The notes: generated from the letters alone by a model not told the origin. A stretch of DNA of 64,000 nucleotides from CAZUDO01 sp964618895 (GCA_964618895.1 CAZUDO010000057.1:124001-188000); one strand, 5' to 3'; positions 8,537-17,415 are shown, numbered from the stretch's first letter. Program-made: numbers and translations.

Positions 8537-9810
8537 CCAACGACGCTCGAGGGCAACCTTTGCCTCGCCCGGGGAGCCGCGGTAGGGTTGCCGTCGTGGC
8601 CCCGGAGCGAGCAGCGGACTGCCTCGAGAGCCTCCGTGTCGGAGGGCTCGTGTTGGTGGTGAACGATGCGGTGCGTCCGCCCGAAGCGGTTCTCGCGTGC
8701 GCCGCCCATCGCGTAACCCCGCACGCCGTCAACTTCATGGCCACGCACGCGCGTGGGCTGGTCTGCTTGGTCCTGACCCACGAGCGGATGCGGCAGCTCG
8801 GAATCCCGCTCCTGCCCGCCACGCCCGAGCGCGTGATGCCTCCATATGGGGCGTCGATCGAGGCCCGGCGCGGTGTCTCCACGGGGATCAGCGCGGCGGA
8901 TCGCGCGGCGACCATCCTGGCGGCCGTAGCGGCCGATGCGACGCCCGCCGACCTCGTCATGCCCGGTCACGTGACCCCGCTACAAGTGGAGCGCGGGGGG
9001 ACGCTGGTTGCGGCGGGCCTGGCCGAAGCGGCAAGTGACCTTGCCCGGCTCGCGGGCGTGGGGTCAGAGGCCGTGGTGTGCGAGGTGTTGGGACCGGGCG
9101 GCGATCTCGCGACCGTGTCCGAGCTCGAGGCGCTGGCTTTCACCCACGGGCTACGGCGCGTCTCGATCACGGACGTGGTGCACATGCGCCTGCGGTCCGA
9201 CTCACTGGTACGGCGGGTGGCGGAGGCGCTGCTGCCGGTCCACGGGGCCCAGACGTTCCGGGCGATCGTCTATGACAATACGATCGATCAGCATCAGCAC
9301 ATGGCCCTGGTCCTGGGAGACGTGCAGGGCGATGCGCCCGTCCTGGTGCGAATGCACTCCGAATGCCTCACGGGCGATGTGTTCGGGTCCGAGCGCTGCG
9401 ATTGTGGCGACCAGCTCCATCAGGCGCTGGACATGATCTCGGCGGCCGGGCGCGGTGTACTCGTCTACTTGCACCAAGAGGGTCGTGGCATCGGCCTGGC
9501 GAACAAGATCCGTGCCTACGCGCTCCAGGACCGCGGGCGGGACACGGTCGAGGCCAACCTCGAGCTCGGGTTTCGCGAGGACCTGCGGGACTATGGCATC
9601 GGGGCGCAGATCCTGCGCGACCTGGGGGTTCGGTGTGTGCGGCTGCTCACCAACAATCCCCAGAAGATCGGCGGCCTCGAAAGCTACGGCATCCGGGTCG
9701 ATGCACGCGCTCCGCTCGAGGTCACTCCGCACTCAGGGAACATCGAGTATCTGCGGACCAAACAGGTGAAGCTCGGCCACCTGTTGTCTGGGCTGCAGCG
9801 GCCGAGTTGA
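8533..9810 (+). CDS. ribBA: RibBA-type protein with intact GTP cyclohydrolase II and degenerate DHBP synthase half
   Basis: 425 aa. The C-terminal half (about 215-425) is an intact GTP cyclohydrolase II: zinc cysteines in ECLTGDVFGSERCDCG, plus EGRGIGLANK and LLTNNPQKI. The N-terminal half aligns with DHBP synthase (it retains STGISAADRAAT and SDLARLAG), but the acidic loop DDEDRENEGD reads NDAVRPPEAV (44-53), so the metal-ligand Glu (E. coli Glu38) is Pro49. GHTEA reads GLAEA (162-166), so the second ligand His153 is Leu163. DHBP synthase activity is therefore probably lost, while GTP cyclohydrolase II should work. Overlaps ribD by 4 bp. Confidence 0.92.
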   Translation: MTNDARGQPLPRPGSRGRVAVVAPERAADCLESLRVGGLVLVVNDAVRPPEAVLACAAHRVTPHAVNFMATHARGLVCLVLTHERMRQLGIPLLPATPERVMPPYGASIEARRGVSTGISAADRAATILAAVAADATPADLVMPGHVTPLQVERGGTLVAAGLAEAASDLARLAGVGSEAVVCEVLGPGGDLATVSELEALAFTHGLRRVSITDVVHMRLRSDSLVRRVAEALLPVHGAQTFRAIVYDNTIDQHQHMALVLGDVQGDAPVLVRMHSECLTGDVFGSERCDCGDQLHQALDMISAAGRGVLVYLHQEGRGIGLANKIRAYALQDRGRDTVEANLELGFREDLRDYGIGAQILRDLGVRCVRLLTNNPQKIGGLESYGIRVDARAPLEVTPHSGNIEYLRTKQVKLGHLLSGLQRPS

Positions 9811-9822
9811 GGGGCGTAGACG

Positions 9823-10296
9823 GTGCCGCGACATCTGCACGCCATGCCGAGCGGCGAGGACCTCCGGATCGCGGTGGCCCTCGCCCGCTTCAATCAGGGG
9901 ATCACGGATCGGTTGCTCGCCGGCGCACTCGATGCCCTGACCAAGCACGGAGTGGCGGACGATGCGATCGATGTGGCGACGGTTCCGGGTGCCTTCGAGC
10001 TGCCACTATGTGCCCAACGGCTGGCGGCAACCGGGCGCTACGATGCAATCCTGTGCCTGGGGGCGGTCGTGCGGGGCGAGACGCCCCACTTCGACTACGT
10101 CGCCGGGGAGGCCGCCCGCGGGATCGGCGAGGTTGCCCGGCGGTTCGATCTGCCGGTCGCGTTCGGGGTCCTGACCGCGGATACGATGGAGCAAGCGCTT
10201 GCGCGGGCGGGGGGCGAGCGCGGCAACAAGGGGTACGAGGCGGCCGTGACCGCGTTGGAGATGGTCCAGGTGCTGCGCATTGTGCAGCGGTTCTGA
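9823..10296 (+). CDS. ribH: 6,7-dimethyl-8-ribityllumazine synthase
   Basis: Condenses DHBP with the ribitylaminopyrimidine to make the lumazine precursor of riboflavin; the enzyme normally forms an icosahedral or pentameric shell. The 157-aa protein has the substrate-binding RFNQGITD, VPGAFELP, and GAVVRGETPHFDYV with the catalytic His. The start is a GTG at 9823; a later ATG at 9844 (MPSGEDLRIAV) is also possible. It follows ribBA by 12 bp and precedes nusB by 9 bp, the conserved rib-nus arrangement. Confidence 0.96.
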   Translation: MPRHLHAMPSGEDLRIAVALARFNQGITDRLLAGALDALTKHGVADDAIDVATVPGAFELPLCAQRLAATGRYDAILCLGAVVRGETPHFDYVAGEAARGIGEVARRFDLPVAFGVLTADTMEQALARAGGERGNKGYEAAVTALEMVQVLRIVQRF

Positions 10297-10305
10297 GGAT
10301 TGCCG

Positions 10306-10746
10306 ATGGGAACGCGGCGGGAAGCGCGTGAGCTTGGGGTGCAGGCATTGTACCAACTCGAGGTGCGCGCGGACGAAGACCAGGGCGGGAGCCTCGCAAC
10401 CTTTTGGGCGCATTTCGACCCCGACGGGGCGGGGGAGGGCTTCGCGCGTGAGCTGATCGATGGGGTCCTGGCGAACCAGGAGCGTATCGACGGCCTGATC
10501 ACGGAGGCGACGCAGCACTGGCGACTGGCTCGGCTGTCGCGGGTCGATCTGAGCGTGCTCCGGATCGCGACCTTCGAGCTGATGGCCTGCGCGGACATTC
10601 CGGCGTCGGTCACCATCAATGAGGCGATCGAGATCGCTCGGCGCTTCGGCAGCGAGGACTCGGCTACCTTCGTCAACGGTGTGCTCGATGCCATCGCGAC
10701 GCGGCTGGGCGCCAAGATGGGGGACAGGCAGGGCCGGGCGGAGTAG
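10306..10746 (+). CDS. nusB: Transcription antitermination protein NusB
   Basis: RNA-binding factor that, with NusE/S10 and NusA, forms the antitermination complex on rRNA operons. The 146-aa all-helical protein starts MGTRREARELGVQALYQLE and ends with DSATFVNGVLDAIATR, both typical. The ATG at 10306 is favoured over a TTG six bases upstream because GAGGA lies 6 bp before it. It follows ribH, as in many proteobacteria. Confidence 0.96.
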   Translation: MGTRREARELGVQALYQLEVRADEDQGGSLATFWAHFDPDGAGEGFARELIDGVLANQERIDGLITEATQHWRLARLSRVDLSVLRIATFELMACADIPASVTINEAIEIARRFGSEDSATFVNGVLDAIATRLGAKMGDRQGRAE

Positions 10747-10751
10747 GAACG

Positions 10752-13217
10752 ATGGGCGGGGGGTACGATCCGGCGGCCGTCGAGGTCAAATGGCAGGTGC
10801 GGTGGGCCGAGACGCGCCCGTTCGCGGTTCGACCGGACCCGACCCGACCCGCGTACTACATGTTGGAGATGTTCCCGTACCCGTCGGGGCGCATCCACAT
10901 GGGGCACGTACGCAACTATTCGATCGGCGACGTGGTCGCGCGCCAACGCCGCATGCAGGGGTTCAACGTGCTGCATCCGATCGGCTGGGACGCGTTTGGG
11001 CTTCCGGCCGAGAACGCGGCCATGCAGCACGGGGTCCATCCGGCGCGCTGGACGGTCGAGAACATCGCCCACATGCGGAACCAGCTGCGCCGCCTCGGGT
11101 TCTCATACGACTGGGACCGTGAGCTCGCGACCTGCGAGCCGACGTACTATCGCTGGGAGCAGCTTTTCTTCCTGCGCATGCTCGAACGCGGGCTGGCGTA
11201 CAAACGCCGCTCGCTCGTCAACTGGTGCGCGGCGTGCGCGACCGTTCTCGCGAACGAGCAGGTCGAGGATGGTCGCTGTTGGCGATGCGAAGGGCTCGTG
11301 AGCGAGCGCGAGCTGGAGCAGTGGTTCTTTCGCATCACCGCCTACGCCGACGAGTTGCTACGTGACCTCGATCGGCTCTCCGGGTGGCCTGAACGCGTGC
11401 TCACGATGCAGCGCAACTGGATCGGTCGGAGCACCGGGGCCGAGATCCGGTTCCGGCTCGACGGACGCCCGGGCGAGGTCGCCGTGTTCACCACCCGACC
11501 GGACACGGTGTTCGGGGTCACGTTCATCAGTCTCGCGGTGGAGCACCCGCTGGTGTCCGAGCTGGTGGCTGGCACGGCTGCGGAGGAGGCGGTGGCCGTA
11601 TTGGCGGCCCGTGTACGCGGTACGGCACGCAATGAGCACGTGGGTGGCAAGGAGGGGGTCGCCACCGGGGCGTTCTGCCTGCACCCGTTCACGGGGGCGC
11701 GCATCCCGATCTACGTCGCCAAGTTTGTGCTGATGACGTACGGCACGGGGGCCGTGATGGCCGTTCCTGCCCACGACCAGCGCGATTTCGAGTTCGCGCG
11801 CGCGTACGGGTTGCCGATCCAGGTGGTCGTACAGCCCAAGGGCCCGGCGCTGGTCGGCGAGCGGATGGAAGCGGCCTGGGAGGGACCGGGGACATTGGTC
11901 GCGTCGGGGGACTTCAGCGGCCTTGCGAACGAGGAGGCAAAGGGGCGCATCGTGGCGGCGCTGACAGCGCAGCGAGCGGGCGGCGCAACGGTGTCGTATC
12001 GGCTGCGCGACTGGGGAGTGTCGCGGCAGCGGTACTGGGGGGCCCCGATCCCCATCGTGTACTGCGCCAGGTGCGGGACGGTGCCCGTCCCGGAGAACGA
12101 GCTTCCGGTAGTGCTTCCGGAGGACGTGGTGCTCAGTGATACCGGCGGCTCGCCGCTCGCCGCGCATGCTGCCTTCGTCGCGACGCCCTGTCCGACGTGT
12201 GGCGGGTCGGCGCGACGCGAAACCGACACGATGGATACGTTCGTCGAGTCGTCGTGGTACTTCGCACGCTACTGCTCTCCCCGGAAGGCCGACGGACCGT
12301 TCGACCGGGCGGAGGTAGCTTATTGGCTCGGAGACGGCGGCGTGACGCAATACGTCGGCGGGATCGAGCACGCTGTCTTGCATCTTCTGTACGCACGGTT
12401 CTTCACGAAAGTTCTACGGGACCTCGGCCTGCTTGCCATCGACGAGCCCTTCCAAAACCTGCTCACGCAGGGGATGGTGATCAAGGATGGCGCAAAGATG
12501 AGCAAGTCGAAGGGCAACGTCGTAGACCCGGACTATCTCGTCGAGCGCTACGGCGCTGACACGGCACGGCTCTTTTCGCTGTTCGCGGCGCCGCCCGAGC
12601 GGGACCTCGAATGGAACGACCAGGGCGTAGAGGGAATGAGTAGGTTTCTGCACCGCCTGTGGCGTCTCGTCCATGCCGTCGTGCTCCGGTTGGCTCCGCC
12701 GGAGACGCCACTCCCCGCGCGACTGGAGCGTGCCGATGACGACCTCCACCGCTTGGTCCATCGAACGATCGTGCGCGTGACGGACGACGTCGTCGAGCGG
12801 CTGCACTTCAATACGGCCATCGCAGCAATCATGGAGCTGGTGACTGGTCTCGCCGACACTGCCGACCTCGCCAGCGGTGCGGCACTGCGCGAAGCCGTGG
12901 ACGTGACCCTCTGTCTCCTGGCGCCGTTTGTTCCCCACATCACCAGCGAACTCTGGGAGGTGACGGGTCATTCCACCGCGCTCGAGAGTGCGCCGTGGCC
13001 CCGAGCGGACGTGGCAGCGCTGGTGGAAGATACCCTGGAGCTCCCCGTGCAGGTGAACGGCAAAGTCCGGGGGCGCATCCGGGTGCCGGCGGGGGCCAGC
13101 GAGGCCGAGGTCGTGCGCGCCGCCCTGACCGACGACCAGGTCCGTGCGTACGTCGAGGGGCGACCGTTGCGGCGGCAGGTCGTCGTTCCTGGCCGCCTGG
13201 TGAGTCTCGTCGTATGA
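10752..13217 (+). CDS. leuS: Leucyl-tRNA synthetase
   Basis: Class I synthetase that charges tRNA-Leu. The 821-aa protein has the HIGH-equivalent in PYPSGRIHMGHVRNYS (about residue 45-55), a CP1 editing domain containing FTTRPDTVFGVTF and GAVMAVPAHDQRDFEFA, a zinc-type insert (CARCG ... CPTCGG), and the signature loop MSKSKGN near residue 580. The C-terminal anticodon domain ends with LPVQVNGKVRGRI. Length and domain order are standard. lptE overlaps its stop by ATGA, as in many Gram-negatives. Confidence 0.98.
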   Translation: MGGGYDPAAVEVKWQVRWAETRPFAVRPDPTRPAYYMLEMFPYPSGRIHMGHVRNYSIGDVVARQRRMQGFNVLHPIGWDAFGLPAENAAMQHGVHPARWTVENIAHMRNQLRRLGFSYDWDRELATCEPTYYRWEQLFFLRMLERGLAYKRRSLVNWCAACATVLANEQVEDGRCWRCEGLVSERELEQWFFRITAYADELLRDLDRLSGWPERVLTMQRNWIGRSTGAEIRFRLDGRPGEVAVFTTRPDTVFGVTFISLAVEHPLVSELVAGTAAEEAVAVLAARVRGTARNEHVGGKEGVATGAFCLHPFTGARIPIYVAKFVLMTYGTGAVMAVPAHDQRDFEFARAYGLPIQVVVQPKGPALVGERMEAAWEGPGTLVASGDFSGLANEEAKGRIVAALTAQRAGGATVSYRLRDWGVSRQRYWGAPIPIVYCARCGTVPVPENELPVVLPEDVVLSDTGGSPLAAHAAFVATPCPTCGGSARRETDTMDTFVESSWYFARYCSPRKADGPFDRAEVAYWLGDGGVTQYVGGIEHAVLHLLYARFFTKVLRDLGLLAIDEPFQNLLTQGMVIKDGAKMSKSKGNVVDPDYLVERYGADTARLFSLFAAPPERDLEWNDQGVEGMSRFLHRLWRLVHAVVLRLAPPETPLPARLERADDDLHRLVHRTIVRVTDDVVERLHFNTAIAAIMELVTGLADTADLASGAALREAVDVTLCLLAPFVPHITSELWEVTGHSTALESAPWPRADVAALVEDTLELPVQVNGKVRGRIRVPAGASEAEVVRAALTDDQVRAYVEGRPLRRQVVVPGRLVSLVV

Positions 13218-13795
13218 CACGGCTGGCAGTGGTCGTAATCACAACCACGGTCGCAGCGGGCTGTGGATACCATCTCGCGGGCGAGGGAGGGACGCTCCCG
13301 GACGGGGTGCGCACCATCGCCATTCAGCCGTTCAGGAACCGGACACGGGAACACGGCCTCGAGGTGCAGCTGCAACGGGCGGTGGAAGACGAGTTTCGGC
13401 GCCGGGGCCGCCTGCGTGTGGTCCTCGACCCGGAGGGAGACCTCGTCCTCAGCGGCGAGATCCGTAGCGTCACCAGTATCCCGGTGGCGTTCAGCGGGAC
13501 CGACGAGGCAGTGCAGTATCAAGGCACGATGCAGGTGAGCATGCGGGTGGTCGACCGCGCGAGCGGGCAGACGATCTACGAGAACAAGACGCTGCAGGAG
13601 ACGCAGGACTTCGGCGCCGTGAGCGGGGTGGTCATCCAGAGCTCACCACGGATACAGCGCGGCACGATCGACGCGCGCGATCTGGCCAATCTGAACAATG
13701 TCCAGCTCGGTGTATCCCGTCGGCACGATGCGATTCGTGGCCTGCTGGATGCGACGGCACGCGATCTCTACCGTCAGACGGTGGAGGGATTCTGA
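13214..13795 (+). CDS. lptE: LPS-assembly lipoprotein LptE-like
   Basis: Probable outer-membrane lipoprotein that plugs the LptD translocon during LPS insertion. The 193-aa precursor has a short lipoprotein signal ending in VAAGC (lipidated Cys17) followed by GYHLAGEGGTLPDGVRT, the usual LptE N-terminal pattern. The rest is a mixed alpha/beta domain with low identity to characterised LptE proteins, so the call also rests on position directly after leuS and before holA, where lptE is normally found. It overlaps leuS by 4 bp. An LptD gene is not present here. Confidence 0.85.
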   Translation: MTRLAVVVITTTVAAGCGYHLAGEGGTLPDGVRTIAIQPFRNRTREHGLEVQLQRAVEDEFRRRGRLRVVLDPEGDLVLSGEIRSVTSIPVAFSGTDEAVQYQGTMQVSMRVVDRASGQTIYENKTLQETQDFGAVSGVVIQSSPRIQRGTIDARDLANLNNVQLGVSRRHDAIRGLLDATARDLYRQTVEGF

Positions 13796-13806
13796 CCCGG
13801 GAGCGT

Positions 13807-14868
13807 GTGGGGAGCGGACGGAAGGCGGGGGCTTCGCCCCCGCCGGATGCGCTTGCGGCGCTCGAACGCGATCCGGTGCGGCCGTACTACCTGATGTACG
13901 GCGACGAGACGTTTCTCCTCGATCGCGCGCTCACGTTGCTGCGGCGTCGCCTCCTCCCGAGCGGAAGCCCGGGAACGTGGCGCAACGTCTGGGCGGACGA
14001 ACCGGATGCGCGGATCGCGGACGCGTTGGCGAACCTGACGTCGCCCTCGTTGTTCGGTGGTCGGGAGGTGCTCGTCATCCGGAGGGCAGATGCGCTGCGC
14101 GACGCCGAGCAGGACCGGATCATGACACTCCTGCCCGGACTGGGGGCGACGGGAACGCTGATCCTGGTCGCGCGCGCGGCCGACCAGCGCCGTCGGTTGT
14201 TCGCCGCGTGCGTGCGTGCCGGGGCGGCGTTCGCGTGTTCCCCGCTCGCAGAAGTGCGGGCGGCGGCGCCATGGATCGTCCGTTTGGCACGGGAGCGGGG
14301 GCACGACATCACCGCCCCGGCAGTGCAGGAGCTGCTCGAGCGCTCGGGGACGGAGCTCGGCGTACTGTCGAGCGAGATCGAGAAGCTCTCGCTTCACGTT
14401 GGGGAGGGTGGCCGCATCGGGCCCGAGCATGTTCGGGTCGTGGTGGGCAGCATCCGCGGTCATGCCGTACAGGAGTTGACCGATCGGCTGGCGCGGGGCG
14501 ACGTTGCCGGAGTGGTTGCCGTACTACGCCAGCTCTTGGCGGAAGGGGAGCCGCCGGTCCGGCTGCTCGCCTTCCTGGCAGGCAATGTCCGGCGGGCGTT
14601 ACACGTGGCCGAACTCACCGAGCAGGGCATCGGGGATGATGCGATCGCTGCGCGATTGAGTATGCCGCCCTGGCTCGTGAGCCGCGTGCGGAGTCGAATG
14701 AGCGCCGCGCACCTCGTGCGGGCCCTGTGGCGGCTCCGGCAACTCGATCAGGATCTCAAGAGCACACGTCCGACGGATGTGGTCTTCGAGCGTGCGCTGG
14801 TGGAGATTGCGCAAGCAGCGGCCAGTCCGGGTGGGGCGAGGCCCGTCAGCTTGCCCGGAGCTGGCTGA
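13807..14868 (+). CDS. holA: DNA polymerase III subunit delta (HolA)
   Basis: Clamp-loader subunit that opens the beta sliding clamp. The 353-aa protein shows the HolA features YYLMYGDETFLLDRAL near the N-terminus and ELSSEIEKLSL-like helices in the middle, with the conserved REVLVIRRAD segment. A GTG at 13807 is used as start; the first 25 or so residues are Gly/Pro-rich, so the true start could be a few codons later. Its 3' end overlaps the convergent rpsT gene by 23 bp. Confidence 0.92.
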   Translation: MGSGRKAGASPPPDALAALERDPVRPYYLMYGDETFLLDRALTLLRRRLLPSGSPGTWRNVWADEPDARIADALANLTSPSLFGGREVLVIRRADALRDAEQDRIMTLLPGLGATGTLILVARAADQRRRLFAACVRAGAAFACSPLAEVRAAAPWIVRLARERGHDITAPAVQELLERSGTELGVLSSEIEKLSLHVGEGGRIGPEHVRVVVGSIRGHAVQELTDRLARGDVAGVVAVLRQLLAEGEPPVRLLAFLAGNVRRALHVAELTEQGIGDDAIAARLSMPPWLVSRVRSRMSAAHLVRALWRLRQLDQDLKSTRPTDVVFERALVEIAQAAASPGGARPVSLPGAG

Positions 14869-15115
14869 CGGCGTGCGCCAACCGTCCGATCCGGCGGGCC
14901 GCGTTGTTCCGATGCAGGACGCCCTTGGTCACGGCCTTGTCGAGGGCACGCGTGGCCTCGGAGAGGGTGCGGACTGCGGCGTCGCCATCGCGGGAATCGA
15001 TGGCACTCCGGACCGCACGCACGAGCCTCCGGAGGCGCGACCTGATGGCACCGTTGCGCTGACGGCGCTTCTCACTCTGGCGGTGGCGCTTGAGCGCCGA
15101 GGGATGATTGGCCAC
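14846..15115 (-). CDS. rpsT: 30S ribosomal protein S20
   Basis: Small-subunit ribosomal protein of 89 aa, Arg/Lys/Ala-rich and helical, binding the 5' domain of 16S rRNA. It begins (M)ANHPSALKRHRQSEKRR from a GTG at 15115; the codons further upstream do not match S20. It contains HRNNAARRIGRLAHAVSQL at the C-terminus, as expected. The gene is convergent with holA and its last 23 bp overlap holA, a conserved holA/rpsT neighbourhood. Confidence 0.97.
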   Translation of the reverse strand: MANHPSALKRHRQSEKRRQRNGAIRSRLRRLVRAVRSAIDSRDGDAAVRTLSEATRALDKAVTKGVLHRNNAARRIGRLAHAVSQLRAS

Positions 15116-15173
15116 GGGGGGGTGGCTAACACGGGGCGCACGGCGGGTCAAATCTGTAGCGTGAGCCGGGTGG

Positions 15174-15971
15174 CTAGCCGGCGTCACGCTTGGCCCGCTC
15201 CCAGAGCTGGTCGCGCTGCTCTGGGGTCAGGTCCGGCAGGGCGTGTCCCAACTCACGCGCCAGATCCTCGACGCGGCGGGCGCGGCTGACGAAGCGGCGA
15301 TTCGCAGCCTGGAGGGCGATTTCGGCCGGAATCGACAGGTGCCGCGCGAGACTGGCGACGGTCAGGAGCAGGTCGCCGACTTCGTGCTCGATGGCGGGAC
15401 GGTTGCCCTCCCGGATGGCATCCTCGAGTTCAGCGAGTTCCTCACGGATCTTACCGAGCACGCCGGGGGTGTCGGACCAATCCAGACCGGCGTGGGCAGC
15501 GCGTTCGCCCAGTCGTTCGGCGCGCGCAAGCGCGGGCAGGGCCACCGGAACACCGGCGAACAGGTCCGTGTCATCCCCAGCCGCGCGTCGCTCCTCGGCC
15601 TTGATGCGCGTCCAATTGCGTATCACTTCGGCGGCGTCGCGGGCCGGCGTATCTCCGAACACGTGCGGGTGGCGACGCACCAGCTTGTCGCCTATTGCCC
15701 GGGCCACGTCCGCGATCGTGAACTGTTCGGCCTCCGCAGCCAGCTGGGCGTGGAAGACGACCTGGAGCAGGAGATCGCCGAGCTCGTCGCGGACGGGGCC
15801 CGGGTCGTTCCCGTCCAGCGCTTCGAGAACCTCGTAGGCTTCCTCAAGGAGGTACCGCTGCAGACTCTGGTGCGTCTGCTCACGATCCCAGGGGCAGCCG
15901 CCCGGACTGCGCAAACGGGCCATGATATCGACCAGCCGGATGAAAGTGTCCGCAACGCCAGGGTTCGGCAT
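15174..15971 (-). CDS. mazG: Nucleoside triphosphate pyrophosphohydrolase MazG
   Basis: House-cleaning enzyme that hydrolyses NTPs/dNTPs to monophosphates. The 265-aa protein carries two MazG domains: the first (about 10-110) has CPWDREQTHQSL and the metal-binding EEAYEVLEALD with DELGDLLLQVVFHA; the second (about 150-250) repeats EELAELEDAI and EHEVGDLLLTV. The ATG at 15971 is preferred to a TTG two codons upstream. It precedes rpsT on the minus strand and is divergent from the glutaredoxin gene. Confidence 0.95.
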   Translation of the reverse strand: MPNPGVADTFIRLVDIMARLRSPGGCPWDREQTHQSLQRYLLEEAYEVLEALDGNDPGPVRDELGDLLLQVVFHAQLAAEAEQFTIADVARAIGDKLVRRHPHVFGDTPARDAAEVIRNWTRIKAEERRAAGDDTDLFAGVPVALPALARAERLGERAAHAGLDWSDTPGVLGKIREELAELEDAIREGNRPAIEHEVGDLLLTVASLARHLSIPAEIALQAANRRFVSRARRVEDLARELGHALPDLTPEQRDQLWERAKRDAG

Positions 15972-16075
15972 CGCCAAACGCTAGAGGCATGACTGCACAC
16001 TGTCAACGCGGCGCCGACGACTGAGCCTCGGCTCTGGCTTGCGTCTACGAAGCACGCAGTCTAGCCTTTCCGCGC

Positions 16076-16339
16076 ATGGACTGTCGGGTCGAGATGTATA
16101 CTACCGTCAGCTGTCCGTTCTGCGTGCGCGCCAAGCGACTCCTCGAGGCACGTGCTATCCCGTATCGAGACCTAGACGTGGGGAACGACGACGAGCTGCG
16201 AGCCGAGATCATCCGGCGGAGCGGTCGACGAACGGTGCCTCAGATCTTCATCGACGGAAAGGCCATCGGCGGCTACGAGGAGCTGGCCGCACTCGATGCC
16301 GGCGGACAACTCGAGGGACTGCGGGGCGCCCGTGCGTAG
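16076..16339 (+). CDS. grxC: Glutaredoxin (GrxC-type)
   Basis: Dithiol glutaredoxin that uses glutathione to reduce protein or small-molecule disulfides. The 87-aa protein has the active-site CPFC (Cys13-Cys16) in TVSCPFCVRAKRLL, the cis-Pro TVPQIFIDG and the GGYEEL glutathione-binding motif. Its last codons overlap the GTG start of the cytochrome c gene, so the two are likely co-translated. Confidence 0.93.
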   Translation: MDCRVEMYTTVSCPFCVRAKRLLEARAIPYRDLDVGNDDELRAEIIRRSGRRTVPQIFIDGKAIGGYEELAALDAGGQLEGLRGARA

Positions 16340-16679
16340 CACCTGGTGGGTGGTCGCGGTGGTGGTCGTCGCAGTCGGGGCGGGATCAGCGCACGGGGAG
16401 GATATGGCGAGGGGGAGAACGGTCTACGTGACGCGATGCGCCCCCTGCCATGGTCCGCAAGGGGGTGGGGACGGTCCGGCGGCTGCGGCGATCACTCCCA
16501 AGCCCCGGAACTTTCGCGACGCCGAGTTCTGGAACGGGCGGACGCGCGCCCAGCTGCGGCTGGTCGTTCGCGACGGGCGGCCGGGGACCATGATGGCGCC
16601 GTTCGCCGGGGTCTTGTCCGACGGGGATATCGAGGAGGTTGCCACCTACGTGGAGAGCTTCCGTCCCGCCGCGCCCTGA
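16332..16679 (+). CDS. Small periplasmic c-type cytochrome
   Basis: Exported monoheme cytochrome c of 115 aa. The N-terminus is a signal sequence (hydrophobic WWVVAVVVVAVGAGSA, cleavage expected near SAHG). The heme attachment site is CAPCH at residues 36-40, and a likely axial Met lies in the GRPGTMMAPF loop, as in class I cytochromes. The GTG at 16332 gives a clean signal peptide; the open frame upstream overlaps the glutaredoxin gene. The electron donor and acceptor cannot be told from context. Confidence 0.88.
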   Translation: MRSTWWVVAVVVVAVGAGSAHGEDMARGRTVYVTRCAPCHGPQGGGDGPAAAAITPKPRNFRDAEFWNGRTRAQLRLVVRDGRPGTMMAPFAGVLSDGDIEEVATYVESFRPAAP

Positions 16680-16686
16680 CGGCCGA

Positions 16687-17337
16687 GTGGTCGTCATGGC
16701 GAAGTACCCCGCGCCGGGCCGGGTGAAGACCAGACTTGCGCGGGCCGTGGGCATCGGGCGTGCGACGGCCCTATATCGTGCGTTCGTCCTCGATCTGGCC
16801 GAGCGCCTGCGGGGCGGCCCGGTCGATGTGACGTGGGCATACTGGCCGCCAGGCGATCCGTTTGAGGAGCTGCTGCCGGGGTGGCGCTGTCGTCCGCAGC
16901 AGGGCAGAGACCTCGGGCACCGATTGATCGACGCCGTGGCGACGGAGCTGCTCAGCGGAGTGCCGGCGGTGGTTGTAATCGGTGCGGATGCGCCCCATAT
17001 CCCGTTGTCAGCGCTCACGGATGCGCTCGCGGCACTACACGCAGGAATCGATGTGGTGTTAGGGCCAGCGTGCGACGGGGGGTACTACCTGATCGGCATG
17101 CGGGCGCTATGGCCAGAGCTCTTCACGGACATCCCGTGGAGCACCGAAACCGTCCTCGCTGTCACCCTGGCGCGTGCCCGGCAACTCGGCTTGCGCACAC
17201 GGATTCTGGCCGAAACATTCGACATCGACGGTCCAGAAGACATGGACCGTCTGCGTCTCGAACTCCGGAAGGGGGCGCTCGTGCTGCCCCGGACGGCAGC
17301 CCTGCTCGGGGAAGATAGCGGGCATTCCCCCCCTTGA
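16687..17337 (+). CDS. DUF2064 / TIGR04282-type glycosyltransferase family protein
   Basis: 216-aa protein of the DUF2064 nucleotide-sugar-transferase-like family; the substrate is unknown. The N-terminal MAKYPAPGRVKTRLA is the family's nucleotide-binding signature. IGADAPHIPLSAL, GPACDGGYYLIGM and PWSTETVL are further conserved blocks, the ADAP acidic motif probably binding metal. I chose the GTG at 16687, 7 bp after the cytochrome c stop; an ATG at 16696 is possible. Relatives often sit near genes for arsenosugar or other sugar conjugates, but nothing of that kind is here. Confidence 0.85.
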   Translation: MVVMAKYPAPGRVKTRLARAVGIGRATALYRAFVLDLAERLRGGPVDVTWAYWPPGDPFEELLPGWRCRPQQGRDLGHRLIDAVATELLSGVPAVVVIGADAPHIPLSALTDALAALHAGIDVVLGPACDGGYYLIGMRALWPELFTDIPWSTETVLAVTLARARQLGLRTRILAETFDIDGPEDMDRLRLELRKGALVLPRTAALLGEDSGHSPP

Positions 17338-17415
17338 CAGCCATTCGGCCGCTGGCCGACACTGCGTTCGACCGAGACGACGGCCTGACCTTGCGGGCTA
17401 TGAAGGGACCGTCAT

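Noticed and set aside
17334..17363. TTGACA before the CBS gene as a promoter
   Set aside because: The -35 is perfect, but the best -10 at an 18-bp spacer matches only half of the consensus, so it is mentioned only as a possibility.
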